Counted from the stretch's first letter, positions 19,522 through 28,887 are shown. The stretch is 64,000 nucleotides of DNA from Georgenia muralis (GCF_003814705.1 NZ_RKRA01000001.1:2046001-2110000); one strand, 5' to 3'. Numbers and translations are program-made. The notes: generated from the letters alone by a model not told the origin.

Positions 19522-22449
19522 GTGAGCACCGTCACCAGCGCCGACCTGGCCGCCGAGCTCGACGCCGCCGTGGACGGGGAGGTGGACACCTCCGAGCGTC
19601 GCCGCGCCGAGTACTCCACGGACGCCTCGAACTACCGCGTCGTGCCGCAGGTGGTGGTGAGCCCGCGCGACGAGGACGACACCCTCGCCGCCCTCGACGT
19701 CGCCCGCCGGCTGGCGGTGCCGGTCACCGCCCGCGGGGCGGGCACCTCCGTCGCCGGCAACGCCGTCGGGCCGGGCATGGTGCTGGACTTCTCCCGGCAC
19801 ATGCACCGGATCGAGCGCGTCGACGCCGACGCTCGCACCGCGGTGATCCAGCCCGGGGTGGTGATGTCCTCCCTCCAGGCGGCCGCCCGGCCGCACGGGT
19901 TGTGGTTCGGCCCCGACCCCTCCACGCAGAACCGGGCGACCCTGGGCGGGATGATCGGCAACAACGCCTGCGGCCCGCACGCCGTGGCGTATGGCCGCAC
20001 CGCCGACAACGTCAGCGCGCTCGACGTCGTCGACGGCACCGGCCGGCGCTTCGTCGCCGGCTCCGGTCCGGATGCGCTCGCGGCCGTGCCCGGGCTGGAC
20101 AGGCTCGTCGCCGCGGAGCTCGCGACCATCCGCACGGAGCTGGGCCGGTTCAAGCGTCAGGTCTCCGGCTACTCCCTCGAGCACCTGCTGCCCGAGAACG
20201 GCCAGGACCTCGCCAAGATGCTCGTCGGCACCGAGGGCACCCTCGTCACCGTCCTCGGCGCCACGGTCGACCTGGTCCCGCTGCCCACCGCGCCCGTCGT
20301 CGTCGCGATGGGCTACCCCGACATGGCGACGGCCGCCGACGCCGTCCCAGCCCTCCTCGCCCACGCGCCGCTCGCCGTCGAGGGCCTGGACTCGCGCCTC
20401 GTCGACGTCGTGCGCCGCCACCACGGCCCCGCCGCCGTACCCGAGCTCCCGGAGGGGGCGGGCTGGCTCATCGTCGAGGTGGGCGGGAGCGACCCCGCCG
20501 ACGCCCTGGCCAGGGCGCGCGCGCTCGCGGCCGACGGCGGCACCGCCGCGGTCCGGGTGGTCCCGGCCGGCGCCGAGGCCGCCGCCCTGTGGCGGATCCG
20601 GGCCGACGGCGCGGGCCTCGGCGGCCGGACGCCCGACGGCGCGCCGGCGTGGCCGGGGTGGGAGGACGCGGCGGTCCCGCCGGAGCGGCTGGGGGACTAC
20701 CTCCGAGACTTCACCGCCCTCATGGCCGACCGTGGCGTGGACGGGCTCCTGTACGGCCACTTCGGTGACGGGTGCGTGCACGTGCGCCTCGACCTGCCCC
20801 TGGAGACGCCGGCCGGCATCGGGCCGTCCCGGGCGTTCCTCGAGGCCAGCGCCGACCTCGTCGCCGCCTACGGCGGCTCGCTCTCGGGCGAGCACGGCGA
20901 CGGGCGGGCACGTTCGGAGCTCCTCGGCCGGATGTACAGCCCCGACGTCGTCGACCTCTTCGCCCGGGTCAAGACGCTGTTCGACCCGACGGGGCTGCTC
21001 AACCCCGGCGTCGTCGTCGACCCGCGGCCGCTGGACGCCGACCTGCGCCGCCCCTACGCCAAACCCACGCCCGCCGCCGGCGGGTTCGCCTTCGCCGAGG
21101 ACGGCGGGGACTTCGCGACGGCGGTGCACCGCTGCACCGGCGTGGGCAAGTGCCGTGCCGACACCTCCGCCGCGGGCGGGTTCATGTGCCCCAGCTACCA
21201 GGCCACCAGGGACGAGAAGGACGTCACCCGCGGCCGTGCCCGGGTGCTGCAGGAGCTGACCAACGGCTCGCTGGTGAGGGACTGGAACTCACCGGCGGTG
21301 CTGGCCTCGCTCGACCTGTGCCTGTCCTGCAAGGCCTGCTCCTCGGACTGCCCCACGGGCACCGACATGGCGCGCTACAAGTCCGAGGTGCTGCACCGCG
21401 CGTTCAAGGGAAAGGTCCGCCCCCGCAACCACTACCTCCTGGGCCAGCTGCCGCGGTGGTCGGCGATGGTCACGGCCGTCCCTGCCCTGGCGCGGGTGGC
21501 CAACGCCGTGCTCGGGGTGCGCCCGGTCGCGCGGGCGGTGCTGGCCGCCGGCGGGATGGACCCGAGGCGGTCCATGGTGAGCTTCGCCGACGAGCGGTTC
21601 TCGCGCTGGTGGCGCCGGCGTGAGGCGGGGAGTGCGACCTCCCGCGGCGCCGTGCTCCCGTCTCTCACCGGCACCGGCACCGAGACCGGGAACCGCACCG
21701 AGACCGGCACCTCCACCGACACCGACGCGCGTTTCGTCGTGCTGTGGGCCGACTCCTTCTCCGAGACCCTCGACGGCGCCGGTGCGCGCGCCACGGTCGC
21801 GCTCCTGGAGGGCGCCGGCTACACCGTGATCGTCCCCCGGGAGCAGGCGTGCTGCGGCCTCACCTGGATCTCCACCGGCCAGCTCGACGGGGCCAAGAAG
21901 CGGCTGACGGACCTCCTCGGGGTGCTGGCCCCCTACGCGGCGAACGGCATCCCCGTCGTCGGGGTCGAGCCCAGCTGCACCGCGGTGCTCCGCTCGGACA
22001 TGGTCGACCTCCTCCCCGACGACCCGCGGGCACCGATGCTCGCCGCGCACACCTACACCCTCGCCGAGCTGCTCACCGCGCCGGCCCCGGTGGGGCCCGG
22101 CCCGCACTGGGTCCCGCCGTCGCTCGAGGGCGTCGAGGTCGTGGCGCAGCCGCACTGCCACCACCACTCGGTCATGGGGTGGGAGTCCGACGCCGCGCTG
22201 CTGGCCCGCACCGGGGCACGCGTCACCACCCTGGCCGGGTGCTGCGGTCTCGCCGGCAACTTCGGGATGGAGGCCGGGCACTACGAGACGTCGGTCGCCG
22301 TCGCCGAGAACGCCCTGCTGCCGGCCCTGCGCGAGGCAGGCCCGGAGACGGTCTACCTCGCCGACGGCTTCTCCTGCCGCACCCAGGCCGAGCAGCTCGC
22401 CGGACGCCACGGGGTCCATCTCGCCCAGCTCCTCACCGGGGACCGCTGA
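19522..22449 (+). CDS. FAD-linked oxidase with Fe-S and CCG domains (D-lactate/2-hydroxyacid dehydrogenase type)
   Basis: A 975-residue fusion. An FAD-binding PCMH domain (about residues 40-240, with GAGTSVAGNAVG and MIGNNACGPHAV) is followed by an FAD-oxidase C-terminal domain (about 270-530, with GHFGDGCVH and SGEHGDGR). Next come 4Fe-4S ligands at CTGVGKC (from Cys538) and CLSCKACSSDCP (from Cys600), and two cysteine-rich CCG motifs (Cys777-778 and Cys907-908). This layout matches YdiJ/Dld-type dehydrogenases oxidising D-lactate or D-2-hydroxyglutarate at the membrane. A short Thr/Gly/Glu-rich spacer sits near residue 715. The GTG at 19522 is preferred; the frame upstream runs into the repeat array. 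Confidence 0.9.
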   Translation: MSTVTSADLAAELDAAVDGEVDTSERRRAEYSTDASNYRVVPQVVVSPRDEDDTLAALDVARRLAVPVTARGAGTSVAGNAVGPGMVLDFSRHMHRIERVDADARTAVIQPGVVMSSLQAAARPHGLWFGPDPSTQNRATLGGMIGNNACGPHAVAYGRTADNVSALDVVDGTGRRFVAGSGPDALAAVPGLDRLVAAELATIRTELGRFKRQVSGYSLEHLLPENGQDLAKMLVGTEGTLVTVLGATVDLVPLPTAPVVVAMGYPDMATAADAVPALLAHAPLAVEGLDSRLVDVVRRHHGPAAVPELPEGAGWLIVEVGGSDPADALARARALAADGGTAAVRVVPAGAEAAALWRIRADGAGLGGRTPDGAPAWPGWEDAAVPPERLGDYLRDFTALMADRGVDGLLYGHFGDGCVHVRLDLPLETPAGIGPSRAFLEASADLVAAYGGSLSGEHGDGRARSELLGRMYSPDVVDLFARVKTLFDPTGLLNPGVVVDPRPLDADLRRPYAKPTPAAGGFAFAEDGGDFATAVHRCTGVGKCRADTSAAGGFMCPSYQATRDEKDVTRGRARVLQELTNGSLVRDWNSPAVLASLDLCLSCKACSSDCPTGTDMARYKSEVLHRAFKGKVRPRNHYLLGQLPRWSAMVTAVPALARVANAVLGVRPVARAVLAAGGMDPRRSMVSFADERFSRWWRRREAGSATSRGAVLPSLTGTGTETGNRTETGTSTDTDARFVVLWADSFSETLDGAGARATVALLEGAGYTVIVPREQACCGLTWISTGQLDGAKKRLTDLLGVLAPYAANGIPVVGVEPSCTAVLRSDMVDLLPDDPRAPMLAAHTYTLAELLTAPAPVGPGPHWVPPSLEGVEVVAQPHCHHHSVMGWESDAALLARTGARVTTLAGCCGLAGNFGMEAGHYETSVAVAENALLPALREAGPETVYLADGFSCRTQAEQLAGRHGVHLAQLLTGDR

Positions 22450-22584
22450 AGGTCCGCGCGGCGCGTCCGGCACCGGGTGGTGCAGGGTCGGGGGCGGGGT
22501 CCGCGCCACCGTCCGCGGCGGTCGGCGTCGTGAGAAGATGAAGGCCGATCCCAGCCACCCGCGAGACAGTCAGGTCGACGTCGT

Positions 22585-23778
22585 ATGCCGTTCTTCGAGT
22601 TCGACGAGGGCCGCCTCGTCCCTGCCCAGTTCGGGCACGCCGTGACCGAGGACATCGACCCCGAGGTGCTCCAGGCGGTGCGCGACCAGGTCCTCGAGGT
22701 CGTCCAGCGGCCCCTGTTCCCCGTGAGCTGGTACGGCGACGTCCGGCGCGCCGGCACCTACGGCGCCACGGCCGCCTCACCGCGGCTGACGGCGATGGAC
22801 GCCTCCGGGCAGGTCGTGACCGTCGAGGTCGTCGACCGGCTGGACTCGGCCGCGCTGGTCGCGGCGCTGTCGCGCTCGGGCCGCAACGCGGACCTCGGCT
22901 GGGCCGAGCTCAGCGGGCTCTACCCCCGCGGCGCCGACGCCTTCCGCCGCGAGTGGAACCTCTTCCGCGAGTCGATGCCGCCGCGCACCACGCCGGGTCC
23001 GCGACTCGTCGTCGTCGCGGGCACCGTCGAGGAGGAGGTGCGCCCGGCGCTGGAGGTGCTCGGTGACTCCGGGGTCGTCGTCCACGAGATCGCCGTGCGG
23101 CGGATGAGCAACGGCCGGCAGTTCCTCGAGATCAACGAGCTCCGCCCCGACCTGCTCGAGGCGGGCGGTGCGCTGCTCACCTCTCGCGAGCGTTCCGTGG
23201 AGATCACCGCCACCGCCCGGCCGCGCGAGTACTCGCCGGACGAGCCCGGCAGCGTGTCGGACGAACCCGGCAGCACCGCGGACGAGCCCGACGGTGCACG
23301 GGACGAGCGCGCCCGGGTCACGGACGGGCCCGCTGGGGGGCAGCCGGACGAGACCAGCGGCGCCCTCCCGCGCAACCGCGGCTCGGAGGAGAGCACGCCC
23401 CCCATGGGGCTACCGGTGCACGGCGCGCACAGCGACGACGGTGCGACGGCCGCCGGCAGCGACGGGCCCGGGGACGAGGACCGGGAGGGCCTCGTCGTCG
23501 TCGCCGCGTCCCTCGGCTCGGACACCGGCCTGGTGTGGCACCAGCTGCGCCGGGGGGTGCGGCACGAGGCGATCCTCACCGCCGACGGGATGATCCGTCT
23601 CCCCGACGGCGCGACCTTCCTCGATCCCGACGCCGCGGCGACCGCCGCGTCGGGTCGTGACGACGTCGACGGCTGGCGGGTGTGGCGGTTCGGGGAGGCG
23701 GGCCCCACCCTGGCCGACGCCCGATCCGAGTTGGCTGCCGCGGTGGGACGCGTGAACGGTGGTCGCCGACGCGGCTGA
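22585..23778 (+). CDS. Uncharacterised actinobacterial protein with a C-terminal RAMA/DUF4357-like domain
   Basis: A 397-residue protein I do not recognise over its first 200 residues, which start MPFFEFDEGRLVPAQFG and include predicted alpha/beta structure (RLVVVAGTVEEEVRPAL). Residues about 205-300 are a low-complexity Asp/Glu/Pro/Gly/Ser spacer with repeated DEPG. The end (about 305-375) reads like a RAMA domain: an opening strand, HEAILTADGMIRLPDG, FLDPDAAATAASG and GWRVWRF. RAMA domains accompany DNA-modification enzymes and are thought to bind DNA, but no methylase is adjacent here. The gene is alone and converges with the DUF305 gene. Confidence 0.6.
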   Translation: MPFFEFDEGRLVPAQFGHAVTEDIDPEVLQAVRDQVLEVVQRPLFPVSWYGDVRRAGTYGATAASPRLTAMDASGQVVTVEVVDRLDSAALVAALSRSGRNADLGWAELSGLYPRGADAFRREWNLFRESMPPRTTPGPRLVVVAGTVEEEVRPALEVLGDSGVVVHEIAVRRMSNGRQFLEINELRPDLLEAGGALLTSRERSVEITATARPREYSPDEPGSVSDEPGSTADEPDGARDERARVTDGPAGGQPDETSGALPRNRGSEESTPPMGLPVHGAHSDDGATAAGSDGPGDEDREGLVVVAASLGSDTGLVWHQLRRGVRHEAILTADGMIRLPDGATFLDPDAAATAASGRDDVDGWRVWRFGEAGPTLADARSELAAAVGRVNGGRRRG

Positions 23779-23817
23779 GTGCGGGCCGCCGCACCCGGCC
23801 TGGGTGTGCTCCGGGCG

Positions 23818-24546
23818 TCAGCCGGCGCAGTCGCGCTCGGCCGGCTCGTCGTAGTCGGGCACCGGCCGGGCCTGCGCCTCCTCGGCGGTCGCGGCCACCC
23901 CGTTGCGCGCGATGTCCTCGATCAGCCAGTCCATCTCGAAGATCTCCCGGCGCTGCGCCTCGCTGATCTCCACCGCCAGCTCGCACACCCGGACGTCCTC
24001 GATGCCGGCCCGCTCGGAGCGGGTGATCGCCAGGGAGTGGTGCGGGATCATCCCGCGCATGAAGGCCGTGTCGTCCACCGTGGCCTGGCTGCGGTCGAGC
24101 GCGGCCCCGCCGCCGAGGAGCAGGAGGCTCACGGCGACGACGGCGACGTTGGCCTTGGCGCTCTTGTACATGTTGAGCATCCAGGCGAGCATCACCAGCC
24201 CCATCGCCCCGCCCATCGTGATTGCCATGAACACCCGGCTCTGGCTGAAACGGATGTGGCTCCACTCCCACGAGCCGACGAACATCACGAAGTACATGAC
24301 GACCATCCCGGTGAGGATCATCGCCGCGAACCGCAGGTACATCCCCTTGCCGTGGGACTGACCGTGTCCCTCGTGGGACTGCCCGTGGCCCTGCTGGGAC
24401 TGCCCGTGGCCCTGCTGGGACTGCCCGTGGCCCTCGTGGGACTGCTCCTGACCCTCGTGCGGGCGGCCGCCGTCTCCGCCGCCGCCGTCTCTGCCGTCGG
24501 CGGCGGAGCCCGACGGGCGATCGTCCTGGTGCGACATTTCGGACAT
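23818..24546 (-). CDS. DUF305 membrane protein with His/Gln/Gly-rich N-terminal repeats
   Basis: A 242-residue protein. After a Ser/Asp/Gly-rich start, residues about 30-65 are tandem seven-residue units of the form EGHGQSQ or QGHGQSH. Three hydrophobic segments follow (about 70-90, 103-122 and 132-150). The C-terminal half is a DUF305 domain containing FMRGMIPHHSLAITRSERA and MDWLIEDIARNG. DUF305 proteins are ferritin-like and often linked to copper or other metal handling, and the histidine-rich repeats would suit metal binding; this is inference. ATG 24546 follows GGAGGAGGG. Confidence 0.8.
   Translation of the reverse strand: MSEMSHQDDRPSGSAADGRDGGGGDGGRPHEGQEQSHEGHGQSQQGHGQSQQGHGQSHEGHGQSHGKGMYLRFAAMILTGMVVMYFVMFVGSWEWSHIRFSQSRVFMAITMGGAMGLVMLAWMLNMYKSAKANVAVVAVSLLLLGGGAALDRSQATVDDTAFMRGMIPHHSLAITRSERAGIEDVRVCELAVEISEAQRREIFEMDWLIEDIARNGVAATAEEAQARPVPDYDEPAERDCAG
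24350..24463. repeat. 21-bp coding repeat in the DUF305 gene
   Basis: Tandem copies of a unit close to TGGGACTGCCCGTGGCCCTGC encode the Gly-His-Gly-Gln-Ser repeats. At least four copies differ by one or two bases, so repeat number may vary between strains. Confidence 0.7.
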
Positions 24547-24678
24547 GAGACGGCCCTCCTCCGTTTGCTACCTGACCTGCTCCATCCTTCCCTCCGGAGG
24601 TTCCGGCGCAACCCGGTCCGGCGCCCCCACCCGGGACGCAGTCCTGCGTCGCACGACGGCCGCGCGGCCTGCCGGAGC

Positions 24679-25902
24679 TCAGCGCAGGACGTAGGCGCGG
24701 GCCCAGCGCCGCAGCTCGGCGTAGACGCGCCGGCGCACCGCCGAGGCCGAGAGCGTGACGTCGTGGATGGCGCCGTCGAACCGGGCGACCGTGACCAGCG
24801 GGCCGAGCTGGAGCGCACGGCGGCGGATCTGCTCGACGTCGAGCACGGTGTCGGTCTCGCGCATCTGCTGGGACCACCGCGGGCTGACGAACGAGCGTCC
24901 CGACGTCATCACCAGCACCGGGCAGCTGATCTCGAGCTCGGCGGCCACCTGGGCGTGACCGGCGAGGATCGCGGCGAGCCAGCCTGCCCTGATCGGCGCC
25001 GCGGGCGAGGTCCGCCAGGACGGCTCGGGGTTCCAGCCGGTGACGAACGGGTCGTCCTCGGAGCCCTCGGGGACGGGGCCGTCCGCCTCGGTCCACCCCA
25101 TGAGGGCGCGCTGGTAGAAGCCGGGGTCGGCGGTGGGGAGGACGGAGCGGGGCTGGAGCCGGGCGAGGCTTCCCACGAGGGGGGTCGAGAGCGTGCGCAG
25201 CAGCGACGTGCCCTGCAGCTCCAGCCACGGGGAGTTGAGCACCAGCGCCCGCAGCGCCCCGGGGTGCCGGTGCGCCCACAGGGCCGTGGTGAGACCGCCG
25301 GTGGAGTGGCCGACGAGCACCAGGTCGGTGCCGACGCCGTGCTCGGCCCGCAGGACCTCCAGGGCGGCGTGGATGTCCTCGTCGTAGGTGGAGAGGTTCT
25401 CGATGTAGCCACGGGTCTGGTGCGACCGGAGCGAGCGGCCGTACTTGCGCAGGTCCAGGGCGTAGAAGGCGCCGCCGAGGGCGGACCACTCCCGCGCCTG
25501 CTCCCGGTGGTAGAAGTAGTCGTTCCAGCCGTGGACGTACAGCACGGTGAAGGTCGGCGTCGACGGCGTACCCGTGAGGGCCTCGGGGTCGGACACCGGG
25601 ACGTGGCGCACGAGGGTGGCCACGACCTCACCCTCGTCGTCGTCGTGGAGGGGCAGCGTCCGGGCCTCGAAGCCCGCCCCGAGCACGTCCTCGACCCACC
25701 GGTCCGCGGGCGGCGGCGGGGGGAAGACGACGGCCTGCTCCGGTACGGGCTCGGCCTGGCTCGCAGCACCCTCCGTGGCGCCGGTGCCTTCCGGCGTCGA
25801 CGTGGTCCCCGTCCCGCCGGTGCGCAGCCGCGCCGCCACCGCCTGCCGGACCCGTTCGGAGCGCGGGGGGACGACGTCGTCGTCCGGTGGGTCCTTGACC
25901 AT
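24679..25902 (-). CDS. Alpha/beta hydrolase (S33 aminopeptidase/monoacylglycerol-lipase-like)
   Basis: A 407-residue protein with a Pro/Thr/Gly-rich N-terminal 60 residues and then a complete alpha/beta hydrolase fold. YVHGWNDYFYH supplies the oxyanion hole, GHSTGG the nucleophilic serine, and GAIHDVTLS near residue 385 the catalytic histidine. There is no signal peptide, so it should act in the cytoplasm. It resembles hydrolase_4/lysophospholipase-like enzymes; the substrate is unknown. The gene lies downstream of metX on the same strand with a gap of about 115 bases containing degenerate GCTCGTCGGT repeats. Confidence 0.8.
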   Translation of the reverse strand: MVKDPPDDDVVPPRSERVRQAVAARLRTGGTGTTSTPEGTGATEGAASQAEPVPEQAVVFPPPPPADRWVEDVLGAGFEARTLPLHDDDEGEVVATLVRHVPVSDPEALTGTPSTPTFTVLYVHGWNDYFYHREQAREWSALGGAFYALDLRKYGRSLRSHQTRGYIENLSTYDEDIHAALEVLRAEHGVGTDLVLVGHSTGGLTTALWAHRHPGALRALVLNSPWLELQGTSLLRTLSTPLVGSLARLQPRSVLPTADPGFYQRALMGWTEADGPVPEGSEDDPFVTGWNPEPSWRTSPAAPIRAGWLAAILAGHAQVAAELEISCPVLVMTSGRSFVSPRWSQQMRETDTVLDVEQIRRRALQLGPLVTVARFDGAIHDVTLSASAVRRRVYAELRRWARAYVLR

Positions 25903-26018
25903 GCCCCCATGATGCCTCGCCGGGAGCCCGGCGCGCGGGCTCGTCGCTGCTCGTCGGTGCTCCGTCGGTGTTCCGTGGGTGCTCGTCGGGGGCCGGGAGC
26001 CGGGCGGGAGCGGCCGGG

Positions 26019-27287
26019 TCAGCGCGCCGGTCGTCCCACCGGCGCCACGGCCCGGAGGAACCGGCCCAGCAGTGCGGCCACCTGGTCGTGCTCGATGAGG
26101 AAGCCGTCGTGGCCGTAGGGCGAGCGGACGTACGCGACGGGCCCGGCGCCGGCGATCCCGGCGGCGATGCGCTCGGACTCGGCCGGGAAGAACAACCGGT
26201 CGCTGTCGACGGCGACGACGAGCGCCTCGGCGGTGACCTGGGCCAGGGCCGCCTCGACGCCGCCGCGGTCACGGCCGATGTCGTGGGTGACCATGGACCG
26301 GGTGAGGGTGAGGTAGGTGTTCGCGTCGAAGCGGGCGGCGAGCTTGCCCGCGTGGTGGTCGAGGTAGGACTGGACCGCGTACCGGCCGCCCTCCAGCGGC
26401 TCCTCGGCGTGCTGGGGCAGCCGGCCGAACCGGCCGTCGAGCTCGGTGGGGGTCCGGTACGTCGTGTGGGCGATCTGCCGGGCGAGGCCCAGGCCCGTGT
26501 GGGGACCGTGCCCCGGGGCGGCGTCGTAGTAGTCCCCGCCGCGCCAGCCCGGGTCGAGCTCGATCGCCTGGAGCTGGGTGTGCGCCCAGGCGATCTGCTC
26601 CGCCGAGCTCTGCGCGGTCGAGGCGACGACGGCGACGGCCCCGACCCGCTCGGGCTCCGTGACGGCCCACTCCAGGACCCGGTGCCCGCCCATCGAGGCG
26701 CCGACGACGAGCGCCCACCGCTCGATGCCGAGCAGGTCGGTCAGCTCGACCTCGGCGGCGACCTGGTCACGCACGGTCAGGAGCGGGAACCACGACCCCC
26801 ACGGCGCACCGCCGGGGGCCGGGGAGGACGGACCGGTCGTGCCCTGGCAGCCGCCGAGGACGTTGGGGGCGACGACGAAGTAGCGGTCGGTGTCGATCGC
26901 CCGGCCCGGTCCCACCACCTGGGACCACCAGCCGTCACCCTCGGGGTCGCCGGCGTGCCCGGTCACGTGGGAGTCGCCGGTGAGGGCGTGGAGGACGAGG
27001 ACGGCGTTGTCGCCGGCCTCGTTGAGCTCGCCCCAGGTCTCGTAGGCGATCCTGACGTGGGGCAGGCGGCCGCCGCCCTCGAGGGGGAGCGCGCCGATGT
27101 CGGCGAACAGGCGCGGACCGGGGTCGTCGCCCGGGCGCCACGCCCCCGTGGCGGGGAGGGTGGCGGGGTCGAGCTCGCGGCGGACGGGCCGGGCACGCAG
27201 GGTCCGGGGCGCGGGGGCGCCCCCCGGCCGGTGCCCGGGCGCCCCGTCGGGTGCCCCGAACCCCGGCGTGCCCTGCGTGCCCGGCAT
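26019..27287 (-). CDS. metX: Homoserine O-acetyltransferase
   Basis: A 422-residue alpha/beta-fold acyltransferase that activates homoserine for methionine synthesis. The triad is visible: the Ser of GASMGG, the Asp of VAVDSDRLF and the His of PYGHDGFL. The conserved N-terminal features YETWGELN, HALTGDSHV and NVLGGCQGTTGPSS are present. Residues 1-40 are a Pro/Gly-rich extension beyond the usual start, so a later start is possible. metX follows metY on the same strand with only two bases between stop and start; the two make the acetyl-homoserine and then sulfhydrylate it. Confidence 0.95.
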   Translation of the reverse strand: MPGTQGTPGFGAPDGAPGHRPGGAPAPRTLRARPVRRELDPATLPATGAWRPGDDPGPRLFADIGALPLEGGGRLPHVRIAYETWGELNEAGDNAVLVLHALTGDSHVTGHAGDPEGDGWWSQVVGPGRAIDTDRYFVVAPNVLGGCQGTTGPSSPAPGGAPWGSWFPLLTVRDQVAAEVELTDLLGIERWALVVGASMGGHRVLEWAVTEPERVGAVAVVASTAQSSAEQIAWAHTQLQAIELDPGWRGGDYYDAAPGHGPHTGLGLARQIAHTTYRTPTELDGRFGRLPQHAEEPLEGGRYAVQSYLDHHAGKLAARFDANTYLTLTRSMVTHDIGRDRGGVEAALAQVTAEALVVAVDSDRLFFPAESERIAAGIAGAGPVAYVRSPYGHDGFLIEHDQVAALLGRFLRAVAPVGRPAR

Positions 27288-27289
27288 GC

Positions 27290-28621
27290 TCAGGCCTCCG
27301 CGCCGGCCGGCTCGGACGTGAAGGACGCTGCTGCGGCCAGTCCCAGCTCGAGGTCGGCGAGGATGTCGTCGACGTTCTCGATGCCCACCGCCAGACGCAC
27401 CAGGCCCGGGTTCACGCCGGAGGCCGCGAGGTCCTCGGGCGAGAGCTGGGAGTGGGTGGTCGAGGCGGGGTGGATGACGAGGGAGCGCACGTCGCCGATG
27501 TTGGCGACGTTGGAGTGCAGCTTGAGGGCGTCGACGAACGCCAGGCCCGCCGCGTAGCCGCCGGCCAGCTCGAACGCCAGCACCGCGCCGGCGCCGCGCG
27601 GGGCGTACCGCTGCGCGAGTTCGTACCAGGGGGAGGACGGCAGCGAGGCGTACGCGACGCGCGTGACCTGCTCCTGGCCCTCGAGGAACTCCGCGACGCG
27701 CCGGGCGTTGGCGACGTGCCGCTCGATGCGCAGCGACAGCGTCTCCAGCCCCTGCCCGATGAGGAAGGCGTTGAACGGCGAGACGGCCGGTCCGAGGTCG
27801 CGCAGGAGCTGGACCCGGGCCTTGAGGATGAAGGCGGGGGCGCCGAGGTCCTTGTAGACCAGGCCGTTGTAGCTCGGGTCCGGCGTGTTGTAGTTGGGGA
27901 AGCGCTCGGGGTCGGCCGACCAGTCGAACGTGCCGCCGTCGACGATGACGCCGGCGATCGAGGTGCCGTGCCCGCCGAGGTACTTCGTGGCGGAGTGCAG
28001 CACGATGTCCGCGCCGTGCTCGAGCGGCTTGATGAGGAACGGCGTGGCGATGGTGTTGTCGACGACGAGGGGGACGCCGACCTCGTGGGCCACCGCGGCC
28101 ACGGCCTCGATGTCGAGGACGGCGCTCTTGGGGTTGGCGATGGTCTCACCGAAGAACAGCTTGGTGTTCGGCCGCACCGCCGCACGCCAGGACTCCGGGT
28201 CGTCGGCGTCCTCGACGAACGTCGTGGTGATCCCGAACTTCGTCAGCGTGTTCTGGAGGAGGTTGTAGGTGCCGCCGTAGAGGTTGGGGCTGGAGACGAC
28301 GTGGTCGCCGGCCTCGGCGATGTTGAGGATCGCCAGGGTCTCCGCGGCCTGGCCCGAGGCCAGCAGCAGTCCGCCGATCCCGCCCTCGAGCGCGGCGATG
28401 CGGGACTCGACCGCCTCCTGCGTGGGGTTGGTGATGCGGGTGTAGATCGGGCCCGCCTCGGCCAGGGCGAACCGGCCGGCCGCCTGGGCGGCGTCCTCGA
28501 AGACGAAGGAGGTGGTCTGGTAGATCGGCAGGGCCCGCGCGCCGGTGGCGCTGTCGGGGGTCTGTCCGGCGTGGATCTGGAGGGTCTCGAAGGCCCAGCT
28601 CTGGGGGGTCTCGCTGCTCAT
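27290..28621 (-). CDS. metY: O-acetylhomoserine sulfhydrylase
   Basis: A 443-residue PLP enzyme of the Cys/Met metabolism family making homocysteine directly from O-acetylhomoserine and sulfide. The PLP lysine is in SATKYLGGHG, with YTRITNPTQ at the active-site entrance and the 40-residue insertion typical of MetY before FNAFLIGQGLETL. ATG 28621 follows CAGGAG. It is the first gene of a metY-metX operon. The leader of more than 200 bases has no S-box or SAM-IV signature that I can see; an inverted repeat near the putative promoter is a better candidate for regulation. Confidence 0.95.
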   Translation of the reverse strand: MSSETPQSWAFETLQIHAGQTPDSATGARALPIYQTTSFVFEDAAQAAGRFALAEAGPIYTRITNPTQEAVESRIAALEGGIGGLLLASGQAAETLAILNIAEAGDHVVSSPNLYGGTYNLLQNTLTKFGITTTFVEDADDPESWRAAVRPNTKLFFGETIANPKSAVLDIEAVAAVAHEVGVPLVVDNTIATPFLIKPLEHGADIVLHSATKYLGGHGTSIAGVIVDGGTFDWSADPERFPNYNTPDPSYNGLVYKDLGAPAFILKARVQLLRDLGPAVSPFNAFLIGQGLETLSLRIERHVANARRVAEFLEGQEQVTRVAYASLPSSPWYELAQRYAPRGAGAVLAFELAGGYAAGLAFVDALKLHSNVANIGDVRSLVIHPASTTHSQLSPEDLAASGVNPGLVRLAVGIENVDDILADLELGLAAAASFTSEPAGAEA

Positions 28622-28835
28622 GGTGGCTCCTGGTTCGGGGGAGTGGAGCGGGCAGACGAGGCTCGGCGTCGCCGCTGTCCCGTCAGCCCGCAGGGGGCCG
28701 GCAGTGACGTGCACGTCCGAGGGGGCGCCCGGTCCCGGCGGGCCGTCGTGAGGTCCCGGGGTGACGTGGCGGAGAGCCGACGTCAGGGCATGCCGAACGT
28801 GCGCGTCAGCGGCACATTCGACGGAACATGTGGCC

Positions 28836-28887
28836 GACTCTAGGAGCGGCGCGAACGCCTGACCAGACGTGTCTCATGTGGTGAGAC
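28836..28887 (-). promoter_or_regulatory. Candidate metY promoter with upstream operator
   Basis: On the minus strand TGGTCA and TAGAGT, spaced 17 bases, form a plausible -35/-10 pair. Directly upstream lies the perfect inverted repeat GTCTCA-TGTGG-TGAGAC (28871-28887), a likely operator. McbR-type TetR regulators bind GTCTA-like inverted repeats at methionine genes in Corynebacterium; the resemblance is only partial. Confidence 0.4.

Noticed and set aside
18365-19619. Minus-strand frames through the GATC arrays encoding repeats such as TERSLHTTLTRQHGDRS
   Set aside because: The peptide repeats come from the DNA repeat. Differences between copies fall in all codon positions and the frames run into ppdK antisense, so a protein is unlikely.
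28622-28870. SAM riboswitch upstream of metY
   Set aside because: The conserved core of S-box or SAM-IV aptamers could not be found by eye. It is kept only as a question in the findings.
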